Assembly (NCBI GenBank): GCA_030347455.1
Contig: JAQOSZ010000302.1
Coordinates: 895,518-959,517, forward strand
Origin: Kentomonas sorsogonicus
Lineage: Eukaryota > Euglenozoa > Kinetoplastea > Trypanosomatida > Trypanosomatidae
Direction: 5' to 3'
DNA: 64,000 nt
The notes under the pieces are model-generated. The model was not told where the DNA came from. It saw nothing but the letters and a program-made list of their open reading frames with translations, and ran no database searches. The position numbers were made by a program, and so were the translations under genes. Positions 25,101-34,501 of this stretch are shown piece after piece (position 1 is the first letter of the stretch; each line of letters begins with the position of its first letter).

Positions 25101-25611
25101 GTTTGCTCTTCCCGTCGATCACCTTGCGGGCCGTCTTGGCGAAGGCCCTGTCCTCCCCGCGGATGCGAACAAAGTCGAAGACCTCGAAGATCTTCTTGAT
25201 GTGCTCCATCTGCGCGAGGCTGAGCGAGATCTTCAGCGGGCGCTTCGTCATGCTGACCGTCTGCACCCGCCGCGTCGACAGCGCGGTGACGTTCAGCAGA
25301 CTGCGCAGCCGCTGCGGCCGCGGCTTGGGCAGCTCGTGGACGCTCCCCGACGTCACGAGGTCGCCGCCAGAGGCATTGTAGTTGTCGTCGTCCTCGTCGT
25401 CGCCGTAGTTGAGGCCCGGCGCGGCGGTCGCGGAGCTCGAGAAGGCGCTTCGATAGGCGTCCGGCTGGTGGCCGCTGCCGGGCGGCGCGGTGCCGGGGGC
25501 GTCGTCCTCGGCCAGCACGGAGCCCCCTAGGCGGACGTGGCCGCTGCCCGCCGCTGTCGCCACTCCTGGCTGCGCCGTTGTGACGCGCTCCGGCGGCGGC
25601 GGCGCATTCAT
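16148..25611 (-). CDS. Giant EF-hand/WD40-repeat protein, probably axonemal, with six frame changes
   Basis: Starts at ATG 25611 (MNAPPPPERVT). The first 1,740 codons are open. About residue 520 has a canonical EF-hand loop (DTNGDGLVAWDE). Many WD-type repeats follow, for example YFTASADGLVKMWRADP, DMLVTASDDGTIGIRVF, MLVSGGMDYCVCFWSPH and RVLVTADSENIVMWQLVF. Recognisable protein then continues only by changing frame near 20390, 20030, 18640, 17680, 17325 and 16510. It runs through further WD repeats (TGYVLSGNSDGLLQLWNV, VVSSGEDTSVLVWRWQSG), Ser/Ala-rich linkers and a charged helix (VEEMKRRAREAAAEREEL) to a stop at 16148, about 3,155 codons in all. EF-hand plus long WD40 arrays recall ciliary proteins of the WDR49/CFAP337 type (inference). 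It could instead be two or more adjacent genes, but no intergenic space separates the pieces. Confidence 0.65.
24471..24498. repeat. GCC triplet repeat encoding a Gly run
   Basis: About nine GCC units (GGC on the coding strand) encode consecutive glycines inside the EF-hand/WD40 protein. Confidence 0.8.
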
Positions 25612-26244
25612 CACGCTCACACCTGTATGTGTGTGTGTGGGGGGGGGGGGGAGAGAGAGAGTGTGTGGTCTACTAAGATACAGATACAGTCACAATATGA
25701 ATATGACAAAAAGAGAATACGCGGCGAGCAGAGAAAAAAAAAGCAGTGAAAAAGTAGTAAGGGAAAACTATTTACATGTAGCAAAACTAGTTGTTTTTGG
25801 TATTTGTTTTTCCTGGAAAGGGAGATGATAATAGAATAGAATACCCAGCAGCGATGGTTGTAAGAACTAATCCTAAGAGAGCACTGTCGAAAAAGAGAAA
25901 CCGAGACGGTTCATAAATGGCGTGCAAAGGATGTTGAGAGAGAAGTTTCATCTGTATTTTGAGTGGACAGAGGAGGAGACATTAGCTACGGTTCTTGATG
26001 AGTGATCCAGAAACTGAAGAATTAACTCACAGTATCAATGCATGCGCTAACAGCCATTTGATGAGGTAGTCACTATCAGATGTATATATAGTTTTTCGTT
26101 CGTCAAAAAAAAAAAAAAAAAGAATAGTGTCAGGAGGGGACAAGAACAGGCATAACAGATGAAGAAGAGGAAGTGAACGACGTGGTCGAAGATGGGGGAA
26201 GCAAGCAGAACGCGACACGGCCTTCCCCAAAAAAAACAACGGTC
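25612..26244. other. Intergenic region with G run 25639-25651
   Basis: Leader of the WD40 gene and 3' flank of the PIP kinase. A 13-base G run (C run on the mRNA strand) lies 28-40 nt upstream of the ATG at 25611, between GT and GA repeats. An A run lies near 26105-26120. No gene supported. Confidence 0.6.
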
Positions 26245-29200
26245 TCAGAGTGAGATAGCTGAGATGCGCTGGTAGAGGCGCTCGGCGTACTCCTTGGGTG
26301 GCACGACGCTGATCTTGGAGCGGTCGTTGACGATGCCCTTGGCGAGGCTCTCGAGGCGCTTGGCGGTGTTGTACTCCTGCAGCACGTCGATGATGCCAAT
26401 GTAGTAGACGTCCTCCCGCGCCGTCGCGTAGTCGCCGTCGGTGTAGATGGGCAGCGACAGCAGTCCCCCGTCGCACCCGTGCAGGCACATGTAGCCGTCC
26501 GCGTTGCGCTGGACCCCCGCGCCCGGCGGCGGCATCATCATCACGGAGCCCGTCAGCACCCCCTCGCCCCCGCGCGCCGCGCTGTCGGTGACGACGCTGA
26601 CCCTCGTCGGGTCCGTGCTCGAGGCGTTGGCCCACTCGCCGTGCACGTAGCGCCGCTTGCGCCGCCCGCGCGCCCCGCCCGCGTCGGTGGCCACGGCGGT
26701 GCGCGACGGTCCCTCCTCGCTGCTGAAGACGCGGCTGCGCACGCCGATCATGCAGCTGTAGTCCACAATGTAGAGGCTCTGCAAAAAGTTCACGTCGGAG
26801 CGGAGCTGGCCGACGAGGAAGGCCTTCTGGAAGGCGCCGCAGACGATGAGGTGCGGCGGGAGGTCGTTGTCCTTGAGCAGCAGCGCCCCGAAGGCGGTGC
26901 GCGGCGGCGGCTTCCCCGGCACGAGCGCCGTGCGGTTCACCGAGCTCCCCTTGACGTCGAAGATGCGGTTGATGTAGTAGCTCGTCGCGAAGACGTTGTG
27001 CATGAGCACGAAGCGCACCACCGTCCCCATCTTGATCCACTTGACGCTCACGACCGCGTAGAAGCGCGGCAGCAGCGTGTGCGGGTTGCGCTCGCAGTAC
27101 TGCACGTAGCTCGGCAGAAACTTGGTCGTGAAGAAGACGTACTCGGTCTCGTGCATCGACTTCATGACGTAGTCGCCAAAGTAGAAGAGCGTCGTGCCGC
27201 TCTTGCCGGGGGACATGCTCTGCCGCCACGCGGAGCGCTCCACCGCCGCGCAGAAGCGCTTCACGTCGAGCCCGAGGAACGCCCGCAGCTGCTTGAAGAT
27301 GACCGGCGCGTGAAACGTGACGTGCACCTCGTCGTCGCGCGCCTGGCCGCCACTGTTGTTGGTGTTGTTGCCGCGTCGTCGCGGACTCGAGCTACCGTTG
27401 TTCCCCGTAGCAGCGGCGCCGCCGCCATGGCCGCCTGAAGTGCCCGAGTTCCCGAACACCGAGATGAGGGTGGGGTCGGTGTTCTCTGCGGCGAAGTCGG
27501 GGACGGAGGCGGGGCGCTTGGGGCCTGTGGTGTACGTGGGGACGTTGCGCTGGCAGCGGAACTGCAGGTGGAAGACGTCGTCGATGGCGCGCAGCAGAGA
27601 CGGCAGGTGAATCTCGCGGTACAGCAGCGGCGCGGCGGCCTCCGCCCGCGCCTTCTCCAGTGCCCTCTGCCGTCTCGCCTCCTTCTTGGCCTTCTTCGAT
27701 TCCTTCTGTAGTGAGAGCGGCGAAGAGGCGGAGGAGGAGGAGGGAGACGACGCCGAGGAAGAGTCGGAGGAGGAGGAGCGCGAGGAGGAGCGGGACGAGG
27801 TGGAGGAGGAAGAGCCAGAGCGAGACGATGAAGAGGAGGAGGAGGAGGCCGGCGCAGACCCCATCGCCGAGGGCGCCGTCACGTCTGCGGAGCTGCAGGC
27901 CGCCGTGGTGGCGGTGGGCGAGTGCGGCCCTCCCTGCGGCGGCGGCTGCTTGCGCGGGCGGATGGCGTAGAGAAAGGTCTCCGCCAGCACACGGTACAGA
28001 TACCACGAGCGGTTCTTCTCGCCGTTGGTCACGTCAACGCCGATCTGGTTGGGGTTGAACGGTCCCCGGCGCTCTCCCGCGCCCGACGACGCCCCTCCCG
28101 CGCCCGGCGCGCGACCCCCGCGGCGATGATGCCGCGTCGGCGTCTTGCGCTCCGCGCCACGGGAGAGGTCCGCCACGTGCGTCACGGCGGCGGCGGCGGC
28201 GGCGCCTCCACGGGTCTTCGCTTCGGGGGACACGGGGGAGCCGGGGCTGGTGCTGGTGCCGCTGGGCGCCTCCAGCACGCCCGTGAGGTCGAGGCCGTTG
28301 GCCGACGCCTCCTGCAGACGCCGCCGGCGCAACTCGCGGCGCCCGGCCGTGCGAGCGAGCATGGACGAGACGTCCGGCAGCACAAACGTGCCGCTCTCGG
28401 TGCGCGAGCCCTCCGCCGCCCCGCCGTCGCCGCCCCAGGAGGCGGACACCATGCGGTCGTAGGCGGCGATGTCGTCGGGCGCGACGCGCGTGCCGGTCAG
28501 CGCCTGCAGGGTGCGCGCGGTGGGGTCCGGCGACGGCGCCCGCGGCCCCGCGCTCGTCAGCGAGTCGCCGGCGTACTCGGTGGTGGTGGCCGTCGTGGTG
28601 GCGGTCGGCGAGGCGGGCGCCGGCATGCTGCTGCGGTGCTGCCGCCGCCGCTGCTCGACGGTGAGGGGGCTGTCGAAGGGGTCGCCGTCGTCGTAGGTCT
28701 CCTCCGGCATGAAGAGCGGGTCGTTGACGGCCGCGGCGCCGGCGATGCCACCGACGGTGCCGTCGCGCGCCGCGGCGGCCTCCGCGAGGTAGAAGCCGCT
28801 TTTCGCGTCGTCGAGGGCGAGGCGCAGCAGCTCGATCTCGTGCCGCAGCTCGCGCTCCGTGGCGGCGTGGCGCGCGCGCTCGCGCTCGTTCTGCCGCGTG
28901 AGCGTCTTGAGGCGCATCTGCATCGCCTCGTTGTCGGCGTCGAGCACAACCGGGGGGCCGCGCGCGCGGGGGCTGGCCGCGGGGCTGTGTCCCTTGTGGC
29001 TGTCGCTGCCGCCGTCGTCGCTGGGCTGCTCCGCGTGGCAGTGCCCGCGGCCGCAGCCGGCCGAGTGTGACCACGCGGTCTGCTCCTCCCGGAGCTGCAG
29101 CACCTCGCGGCGCAGAATACGGTTCTCGCGCCGCAGCCGCCGCACCGACGAGTGGATGGTGTAGGGGCGCTGCAGGTGCTGCAGGACGGCAGCGGCGTTG

Positions 29201-29247
29201 TCAACGCCTTCCTCCTCCCCCACATCGCGTGGGCTCCTGTCACCCAT
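26245..29247 (-). CDS. Phosphatidylinositol phosphate kinase (PIPK family)
   Basis: Exactly 1,000 residues in one frame; an in-frame TAA two codons before the ATG at 29247 fixes the start. The N-terminus has two coiled-coil stretches (about 35-55 and 105-148). The catalytic domain seems to begin near residue 405 (NGEKNRSWYLYRVLAETFLY) and is split by a Ser-rich insert of about 90 residues (440-530). Signature motifs follow: GKSGTTLFYFGDYVMKSM (681-698, with the G-x-SG loop and candidate catalytic Lys 696), IFDVKGSSVNR (762-772, equivalent to DLKGS), DYSCMIG (829-835) and YYIGIIDVLQEY (948-959, with the metal-binding Asp). Such kinases phosphorylate PI4P or PI5P on membranes. The activation segment after GIIDVLQEY reads NDRSKISVVPPKEYAERL, as expected. 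Whether it is type I or II cannot be judged. Confidence 0.93.
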   Translation of the reverse strand: MGDRSPRDVGEEEGVDNAAAVLQHLQRPYTIHSSVRRLRRENRILRREVLQLREEQTAWSHSAGCGRGHCHAEQPSDDGGSDSHKGHSPAASPRARGPPVVLDADNEAMQMRLKTLTRQNERERARHAATERELRHEIELLRLALDDAKSGFYLAEAAAARDGTVGGIAGAAAVNDPLFMPEETYDDGDPFDSPLTVEQRRRQHRSSMPAPASPTATTTATTTEYAGDSLTSAGPRAPSPDPTARTLQALTGTRVAPDDIAAYDRMVSASWGGDGGAAEGSRTESGTFVLPDVSSMLARTAGRRELRRRRLQEASANGLDLTGVLEAPSGTSTSPGSPVSPEAKTRGGAAAAAAVTHVADLSRGAERKTPTRHHRRGGRAPGAGGASSGAGERRGPFNPNQIGVDVTNGEKNRSWYLYRVLAETFLYAIRPRKQPPPQGGPHSPTATTAACSSADVTAPSAMGSAPASSSSSSSSRSGSSSSTSSRSSSRSSSSDSSSASSPSSSSASSPLSLQKESKKAKKEARRQRALEKARAEAAAPLLYREIHLPSLLRAIDDVFHLQFRCQRNVPTYTTGPKRPASVPDFAAENTDPTLISVFGNSGTSGGHGGGAAATGNNGSSSPRRRGNNTNNSGGQARDDEVHVTFHAPVIFKQLRAFLGLDVKRFCAAVERSAWRQSMSPGKSGTTLFYFGDYVMKSMHETEYVFFTTKFLPSYVQYCERNPHTLLPRFYAVVSVKWIKMGTVVRFVLMHNVFATSYYINRIFDVKGSSVNRTALVPGKPPPRTAFGALLLKDNDLPPHLIVCGAFQKAFLVGQLRSDVNFLQSLYIVDYSCMIGVRSRVFSSEEGPSRTAVATDAGGARGRRKRRYVHGEWANASSTDPTRVSVVTDSAARGGEGVLTGSVMMMPPPGAGVQRNADGYMCLHGCDGGLLSLPIYTDGDYATAREDVYYIGIIDVLQEYNTAKRLESLAKGIVNDRSKISVVPPKEYAERLYQRISAISL
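27700..27860. repeat. GAG/GGA-rich tract encoding the Ser-rich insert of the PIP kinase
   Basis: Imperfect GAGGAG/GAGGAC triplets on the plus strand encode a long Ser/Arg run on the minus strand. It lies between two conserved parts of the kinase domain. Confidence 0.7.
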
Positions 29248-30059
29248 GAATTAGTGTGCTACAGACAAGTGAACTAAAACCAAAAAAAAAAAAAGACGCA
29301 AAAAAGTAGGTCTCGCGCGTATATACGTACAGGCAAAGCGCTTGCGCCAACAGAAGTGCTTGATGTTACCAAACAGGGGAACACCGTTCCCTTGACAGTA
29401 GCTCGAGATGAATTGGCAAAAGGAGATAGGGAGGGGAGGGGGGGGGATTAGTGCCAGTATTGAGGGATAGAGCAGTCGTTCATGGCAAGGTAGATTGACG
29501 ACCGAAACCAACTGTATTGTCGTTGTTGTTGTTGTTGAAATCAGCGCAACACATATTTTTCTACCGCTGCTTGCTACACAGTAAAAGAGGAAAAAAACAA
29601 GATAATAAGAGCAGGCCTCCAGCCGTATGATATCATCCAAAGCGAATCGCATACAACAACGTCGCCGCAAAAAAAAAAAAAGGAGGGGTACAGAAACTTC
29701 ATTTGAACAGTGAGATTTCTTCGTGTGCGCAGACGTCTCTGAGGGTGAAACACAACAGTCCCACAAGGAGCACAACATAGATGATCTGTCAAAATATGAC
29801 ACTGCGAAAATAAACAAGAAGAAAATATTATCGTGTTAACTAGTAAGAATAAAAAAAAACGTTTTCTTTTTTTTAATGTTGTATGTAGTGTATGGGTTGG
29901 GAGATACATAAGAATGATATTGAGCAAAGCGTCAGAGGTGTTTGATCATCATCAACTCATGTTCTTCTGTCCGCGCGAGTCTGTGTGTTTGTGTGGGCAA
30001 TTTCGGAGCAGCAGAAAGATAGAGAAGGAAACAAGGGAGGGAGGGGGGAGATTTCCAGA
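29248..30059. other. Intergenic region
   Basis: PIP kinase leader and 3' flank of the EF-hand kinase. Contains A runs, a G run (about 29440-29447) and a GTT repeat (about 29521-29537). No gene supported. Confidence 0.55.
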
Positions 30060-33000
30060 TCACATCAGCTCGCTCTCGCCGCGCGTCATGGTGTCCTCCA
30101 CCGCCTGCTGCCGCTCGTCGTCGAGCAGGTTCGAGATGTACGCGACGGCCTCGTGGAAGTCGCTGGTCTTGCCGTGGATGCGCCGGAACTGGATGTAGGT
30201 GTAGCCGAGGCCGGCCGGCGACAGAATCAGGTCGACGTCGCAGACGCCCGTGACCTGCACCACCGCGCCGGCGCCGGTGCCGTAGGCGAGCGCGCGGTGC
30301 GTCGCCGAGATGGTCGGCAGCGCCGCCGCGCAGGAGGCCGCCGCGGCCCCCTCGACACCCGTCGGCGACGTGGCGACGCCGGGGCTCTGCAGCAGCGGCG
30401 AGAAGACGTGCAGCTGCGGCGTGCCGCGCAGGCTCGGGCCGGAGTAGCTCGCCAGGCGCCGCGCCGGTATCTTGCTGGCGAAGGCGCTGGCCACTGCTGC
30501 CGCCGGCCCTGCCCTGCTCGTATGGCTAGCCAGCGGGGACCCCACCTGTATCGCGAGCGGTGGCCGCTGCTTGGTGTGGGCGGGCGAGGTGGGCGGCTTG
30601 GCGGACGGAGCCGCAGGTCTGGAGCCGTTGGCTTTGACCTCGTCATCGCCGTTCTTACCACTACCGCTGGGCGACGGGTCCTGGTGCTGTTCCTGATGCT
30701 GTTCCTGGTGTTGCTCGTGTTTTGAGGCTTGCGGGAGCGCCGGCCGGGCCGTGTCGCTGGAGACCGAGGCGTCGTCGTCGGCGTCGCTGCGCGGCGTCGG
30801 CTCGTTGGTGAAGAGCACGCAGGAGCTGTTGCGCGAGGAGCCGTGCATCTCGCAGGTGTCGGCGCCGTCGTCGCGCTCCTGTCGGCGCCGGTTGCGCTGC
30901 TGGCGGCTGGGCGTCATCATATTCGCGTGGCCGCTGTGGCCGCTGTTGTCGTGCCCGCTCGCGCCCGCGACGGGATCGTCCAGGTGGTCGTGCCCGTCGT
31001 CATCGTGGTCGTGGTTGTCGTCGTCGTCGTGCGCGGCGTGGCTGCCGACGGCGCGGGAGTGCGTCGAGTGCGTCCGGGTGGCGGCGACGCTGTGCTCCAT
31101 CGGCGGCACCGGCGACTCGGGCGACGACGGCGCCGCGCCCTCGCTGTCCCTGTGCGCGCCGCTGCGGCTGCGCTGCGAGAGGGGGTCGTTGCCAACAGCA
31201 CCGGCCCTCTGCTGCCGGTGGTGCCGCGCGAAGCTGCGGCAGAGGCTGTTGGCCCCGGGGGAGCCGACCAGCGGGAAGCCGGCGCGCGACTGAGACATGA
31301 AGTCGCCGATGGAGAAGGACTGCTGGTTGATGAGCGCGCCCGCGTTGCTGTTGAGCGGAGGCGGCGCCGTCCCCTCCTCCCCGGAGGCGGCGGCGGCTCC
31401 CCCGAGGGAGGCCCCAAAGTCTCGTGCACTCAGGCTGAACTGCAGCAGCGACGGCGGGGTGTCGCGGTGGCCGTCGGCGGAGGAAGCCATGCGGGTGCGC
31501 CGCGCCGAGGGGCCCTCGAGCGTCTTGCCGTTGAGCAGCGCGCTGGAGCCGAGGTAGCGGAAGGAGTAGATGTTCTGCGTCTCCGAGACGGTCTCGTCCG
31601 AGTAGAGCAGCGTCAGCCGCTCCGGCGTCCCGGCCAGCTTCTCCAGGATGACGTTCTGCAGCCCGGTGACGATGAAGCCGTGCCGCAGGCACTCTTTCAC
31701 GTTGCGGGACTGAAACAGCGACGCGATGTTGGTCGCGACCGCGAGGCGGCGGCCCAGCGGGTGGCGCAGCAGAATCTCCTTGCGCACGATGCCGTTGACG
31801 AAGCGGTCGAAGGAGATGGTCATCTGCGAGGGGTCCATCGCGGGCACCGTGTCGCCGACGTACATGTTGGAGTAGTAGCGCGCGTTGCTCGTCGGCGACG
31901 CCGACGTCGGTGACCCCAGCGGCGACGACGGGTCCGCCTCGGAGAAGTGGTGCGAGCCGCGCGGGTTCCCCAGCTGCGTGGGCGAGGAGGGCCCGTCGTG
32001 GGAGGCGGCGCCCCGGCTGCCGCCGCCCGCCTCCTGCAGGAAGAAGGACATGAGGGTGCGGAGGTCGCCGTCGTGGACGGGGAAGTGGCTCCGCTCGAAG
32101 ACGGCGCGCAGCTGGTCCGCGCGGATGACGCCGGTGCCCTCCGTGTCGACGCTGTTGAAGGCGACGCGCAGCTGCCGCACGAGCTTGCGCTCCGTCTCGT
32201 CCATGTGCGTGCCGCAGATGTTGCGGAGCTGGAAGACGTCGCAGGCGGCGTACTTTTGGTGCGCGAGGTCGCCCTTGACCCACGCGTCGTGGAACTGGTC
32301 GAAGGTGACCTCCTTGCTGTCGCGGCTGCCGGTCAGCAGCATCAGCAGCTCCTCGACGTCCTCCTTGCCGACGCAGTGGCCGCGCAGCGTCGTGAGAGTG
32401 TCCCGCACCTGGTCGCGCGTGATGCGGCCGTAGCCCTCGCAGTCGATCTTGTGGAAGGCGCTGTCGAGCACCTTCTCCTCCTCGCTCGTCACCACGTGCT
32501 GCGCGGAGGAGAAGTCGAGGAACGTCGACGACGGCGCCGACGGCAGTGACGCGTTGGGCGTGTTGCAGTGACTCGTCCGCGCCGTGCCGTCCGCGTTGGT
32601 GTTGTTGGCGGCGGTGGTAGCGCCGCTGGAGCCGTCGCCGGCGGCCGCCGCCGCGCCGATGAGGTCCTGGCGGTGCGGGAAGTCGCGGGCGTAGTCGATG
32701 TTGACGGTGAACCACTCGTCCTCCATGATCTGCTGCAGCGTCAGCCGGTCCGACGGGTCCGCGGCGAGCATGCCGACGAGCAGCCGGCGCGCGCCAGGGC
32801 TGATGCGCTGCGTCTCCTCCTCGGTGAAGTGGAACTCGCAGTTCTGGATGAGGTGCAGCGTCTCCTCGTCGTCGCGGCCGTCGAAGGGGAGGCGGCCTGT
32901 GAGCATAAAGAACAGAATCACGCCGGCGCTCCACAGGTCCTGCATGAACAGATCGACAATCACCTTCTTTGGCGCCGGGGGCGGCGCGGGGGGCGCCGAG

Positions 33001-34469
33001 GACGCCGGGGACGACACGTCCGCTGCGGCCGCGCGAAGAAACGTGTCGGCCTTTGTCTTTTCCCTCTCCTTTTCCTTTTCTCTTTCTCTCTCCTTCTCCT
33101 TCTCCTTCTTCGCCTTCTCCTTCTCCTTCTTTTCGTGTGCGGCCTTCTTGGAGGCCTTGGAGCTCGCCTCCAGGGCGGCGCTGAGGCTCGCCTCCGACGG
33201 GGTCGGCCGCAGTTTCGCCGCCGCGTGCGCGCTGTCGACGCTCTCGTCGGTGCTCACCTCCGAGAAGGCGCCGGCGCTCTTGACGTGCTTCATGCCGCCG
33301 GCGCCGCCCATGATGCTCTTCATGAAGGTCCCCATCTTGCCCCCGAGGCCGCCGTGGTGGTGGTGGCTGTGCGCGGAGGTGCCGTGCGACGGCGCGCCGT
33401 GACTCTTGGAGGCGCCCCCGCCGCTGTGCATGCCGGTCGTCGCGGCGCTGGTGCTGCGCGGGTGCGTCGTGACGGGGCTGCCGCAGTTGCTGGCGCTGGC
33501 GGTGGGGCTGGCGCAGGCCGGCGCGGCGGCGTCCGCCGTTGTCACCGTCGCCGCCCTCGGCGCCGCCCCCGGCCCGCTGGTGACAGTGGGGGAGGTGGGG
33601 CAGCTGTCGGTGGCGTCGTGGAGGTGCCGCAGCGAGGGCTGCTCGGGCAGCATCGGCGACGCCTCGTACATGTTGGTGGCGGCGGCGGTGACGGCCTCGG
33701 GGCTTGTGTAGTGCAGCGTGCCGAACTGCGCGGCGACCACCGCCTGGTCCTCGAGGGTGTCGAAGGCGGCCGCGCCCTTCTCGGGGTCGTCGATGTCCTC
33801 CTTGACGGTCTTGCTGGAGAAGCCAAAGTCGCAGACGAGGAGGCGGCCGTCGCTGGAGAGCAGCAGGTTCTCGGCCTTGAGGTCCTTGTGCGCCACGCCG
33901 ATGCCGTGGCAGTAGTCGATGGCGCTGATGAGCTCCTGGAAGTGGTGCCGCGCCTGGTCCTCGGTGAAGTGCCCGCTGGAGATGATCAGGTCGAAGAGCT
34001 CGCCGCCGCTCGCCAGCTCCATGACAAAGTAGAAGGCGTCGACCGAGTTGAGGAACTTGTAGAACTGCACCACGTGCGGGTGCTGCAGGCTCTGCATCAC
34101 CTTGGCCTCCTGAATGATGCGCGCCTCCAGCGTGTCGGCCGTCCGCATCACCGTCTCGTACAGATTCGCCGCCGCGAACGTCCCGTCGTCGCCACCGCTG
34201 CCCTGCATGGGGGTGTCCCCGCAGTCGTCCAGCATGGCGGGGCACGTGGGCAGCAGGAAGTCTTCCTTTTGCAGAATCTTGAGGGCAAACTCGCGGCCGC
34301 TGGGGATGTGGGTGACCTGGTAGACGGAGCCGTAGGCGCCCTCGCCCAGACGCGGCCCCAGCCGGTAGTCCTCCAGCACCTTGCTCTCGGGGTCCAGAGT
34401 CGCGCGGCCGGTGAAGAAGCTGGAGAGGCCGCGCTGCGCCAGCGAGGGGTTCGCGGAGCCGTCCGACAT
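30060..34469 (-). CDS. Large Ser/Thr protein kinase with EF-hand-like and KA1-like regions
   Basis: 1,469 residues in one frame from ATG 34469. Kinase motifs: glycine loop LGEGAYGS (41-48), Lys64 in ALK, Glu121, HKD catalytic loop (194-196, HKDLKAENLL), DFG (214-216), TSPE (255-258), then DLWSAGV (Asp511) and DPSDRLT (Arg575). About 245 residues, including His-, Ala/Ser- and Lys/Glu-rich runs, separate SPE from the helix F Asp, where roughly 12-15 is normal. Two degenerate EF-hand-like loops follow (about 676-687 and 775-786), as in calcium-regulated kinases, though several Ca2+ ligands are replaced. After a long Ser/His/Asp-rich spacer the C-terminus (YIQFRRIHGKTSDFHEAV) resembles the KA1/CIPK regulatory tail. 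HKD instead of HRD keeps the catalytic Asp, so activity is plausible. Specific function unknown. Confidence 0.9.
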   Translation of the reverse strand: MSDGSANPSLAQRGLSSFFTGRATLDPESKVLEDYRLGPRLGEGAYGSVYQVTHIPSGREFALKILQKEDFLLPTCPAMLDDCGDTPMQGSGGDDGTFAAANLYETVMRTADTLEARIIQEAKVMQSLQHPHVVQFYKFLNSVDAFYFVMELASGGELFDLIISSGHFTEDQARHHFQELISAIDYCHGIGVAHKDLKAENLLLSSDGRLLVCDFGFSSKTVKEDIDDPEKGAAAFDTLEDQAVVAAQFGTLHYTSPEAVTAAATNMYEASPMLPEQPSLRHLHDATDSCPTSPTVTSGPGAAPRAATVTTADAAAPACASPTASASNCGSPVTTHPRSTSAATTGMHSGGGASKSHGAPSHGTSAHSHHHHGGLGGKMGTFMKSIMGGAGGMKHVKSAGAFSEVSTDESVDSAHAAAKLRPTPSEASLSAALEASSKASKKAAHEKKEKEKAKKEKEKEREREKEKEREKTKADTFLRAAAADVSSPASSAPPAPPPAPKKVIVDLFMQDLWSAGVILFFMLTGRLPFDGRDDEETLHLIQNCEFHFTEEETQRISPGARRLLVGMLAADPSDRLTLQQIMEDEWFTVNIDYARDFPHRQDLIGAAAAAGDGSSGATTAANNTNADGTARTSHCNTPNASLPSAPSSTFLDFSSAQHVVTSEEEKVLDSAFHKIDCEGYGRITRDQVRDTLTTLRGHCVGKEDVEELLMLLTGSRDSKEVTFDQFHDAWVKGDLAHQKYAACDVFQLRNICGTHMDETERKLVRQLRVAFNSVDTEGTGVIRADQLRAVFERSHFPVHDGDLRTLMSFFLQEAGGGSRGAASHDGPSSPTQLGNPRGSHHFSEADPSSPLGSPTSASPTSNARYYSNMYVGDTVPAMDPSQMTISFDRFVNGIVRKEILLRHPLGRRLAVATNIASLFQSRNVKECLRHGFIVTGLQNVILEKLAGTPERLTLLYSDETVSETQNIYSFRYLGSSALLNGKTLEGPSARRTRMASSADGHRDTPPSLLQFSLSARDFGASLGGAAAASGEEGTAPPPLNSNAGALINQQSFSIGDFMSQSRAGFPLVGSPGANSLCRSFARHHRQQRAGAVGNDPLSQRSRSGAHRDSEGAAPSSPESPVPPMEHSVAATRTHSTHSRAVGSHAAHDDDDNHDHDDDGHDHLDDPVAGASGHDNSGHSGHANMMTPSRQQRNRRRQERDDGADTCEMHGSSRNSSCVLFTNEPTPRSDADDDASVSSDTARPALPQASKHEQHQEQHQEQHQDPSPSGSGKNGDDEVKANGSRPAAPSAKPPTSPAHTKQRPPLAIQVGSPLASHTSRAGPAAAVASAFASKIPARRLASYSGPSLRGTPQLHVFSPLLQSPGVATSPTGVEGAAAASCAAALPTISATHRALAYGTGAGAVVQVTGVCDVDLILSPAGLGYTYIQFRRIHGKTSDFHEAVAYISNLLDDERQQAVEDTMTRGESELM

Positions 34470-34501
34470 GATGGCCTCCGGGGAAGAGGAGAGGAGTGGA
34501 T

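Noticed and set aside
21967-25530. Long plus-strand open frame (1,187 codons) and similar ones at 2580-4508, 8727-10694 and 39217-41268
   Set aside because: They lie exactly opposite genes with recognised domains, and their composition (His/Arg/Gly/Ala) is the usual antisense shadow of GC-rich coding DNA.
16148-25611. Programmed ribosomal frameshifting in the WD40 gene
   Set aside because: Six shifts in both directions without a common slippery motif are not credible for programmed shifting.
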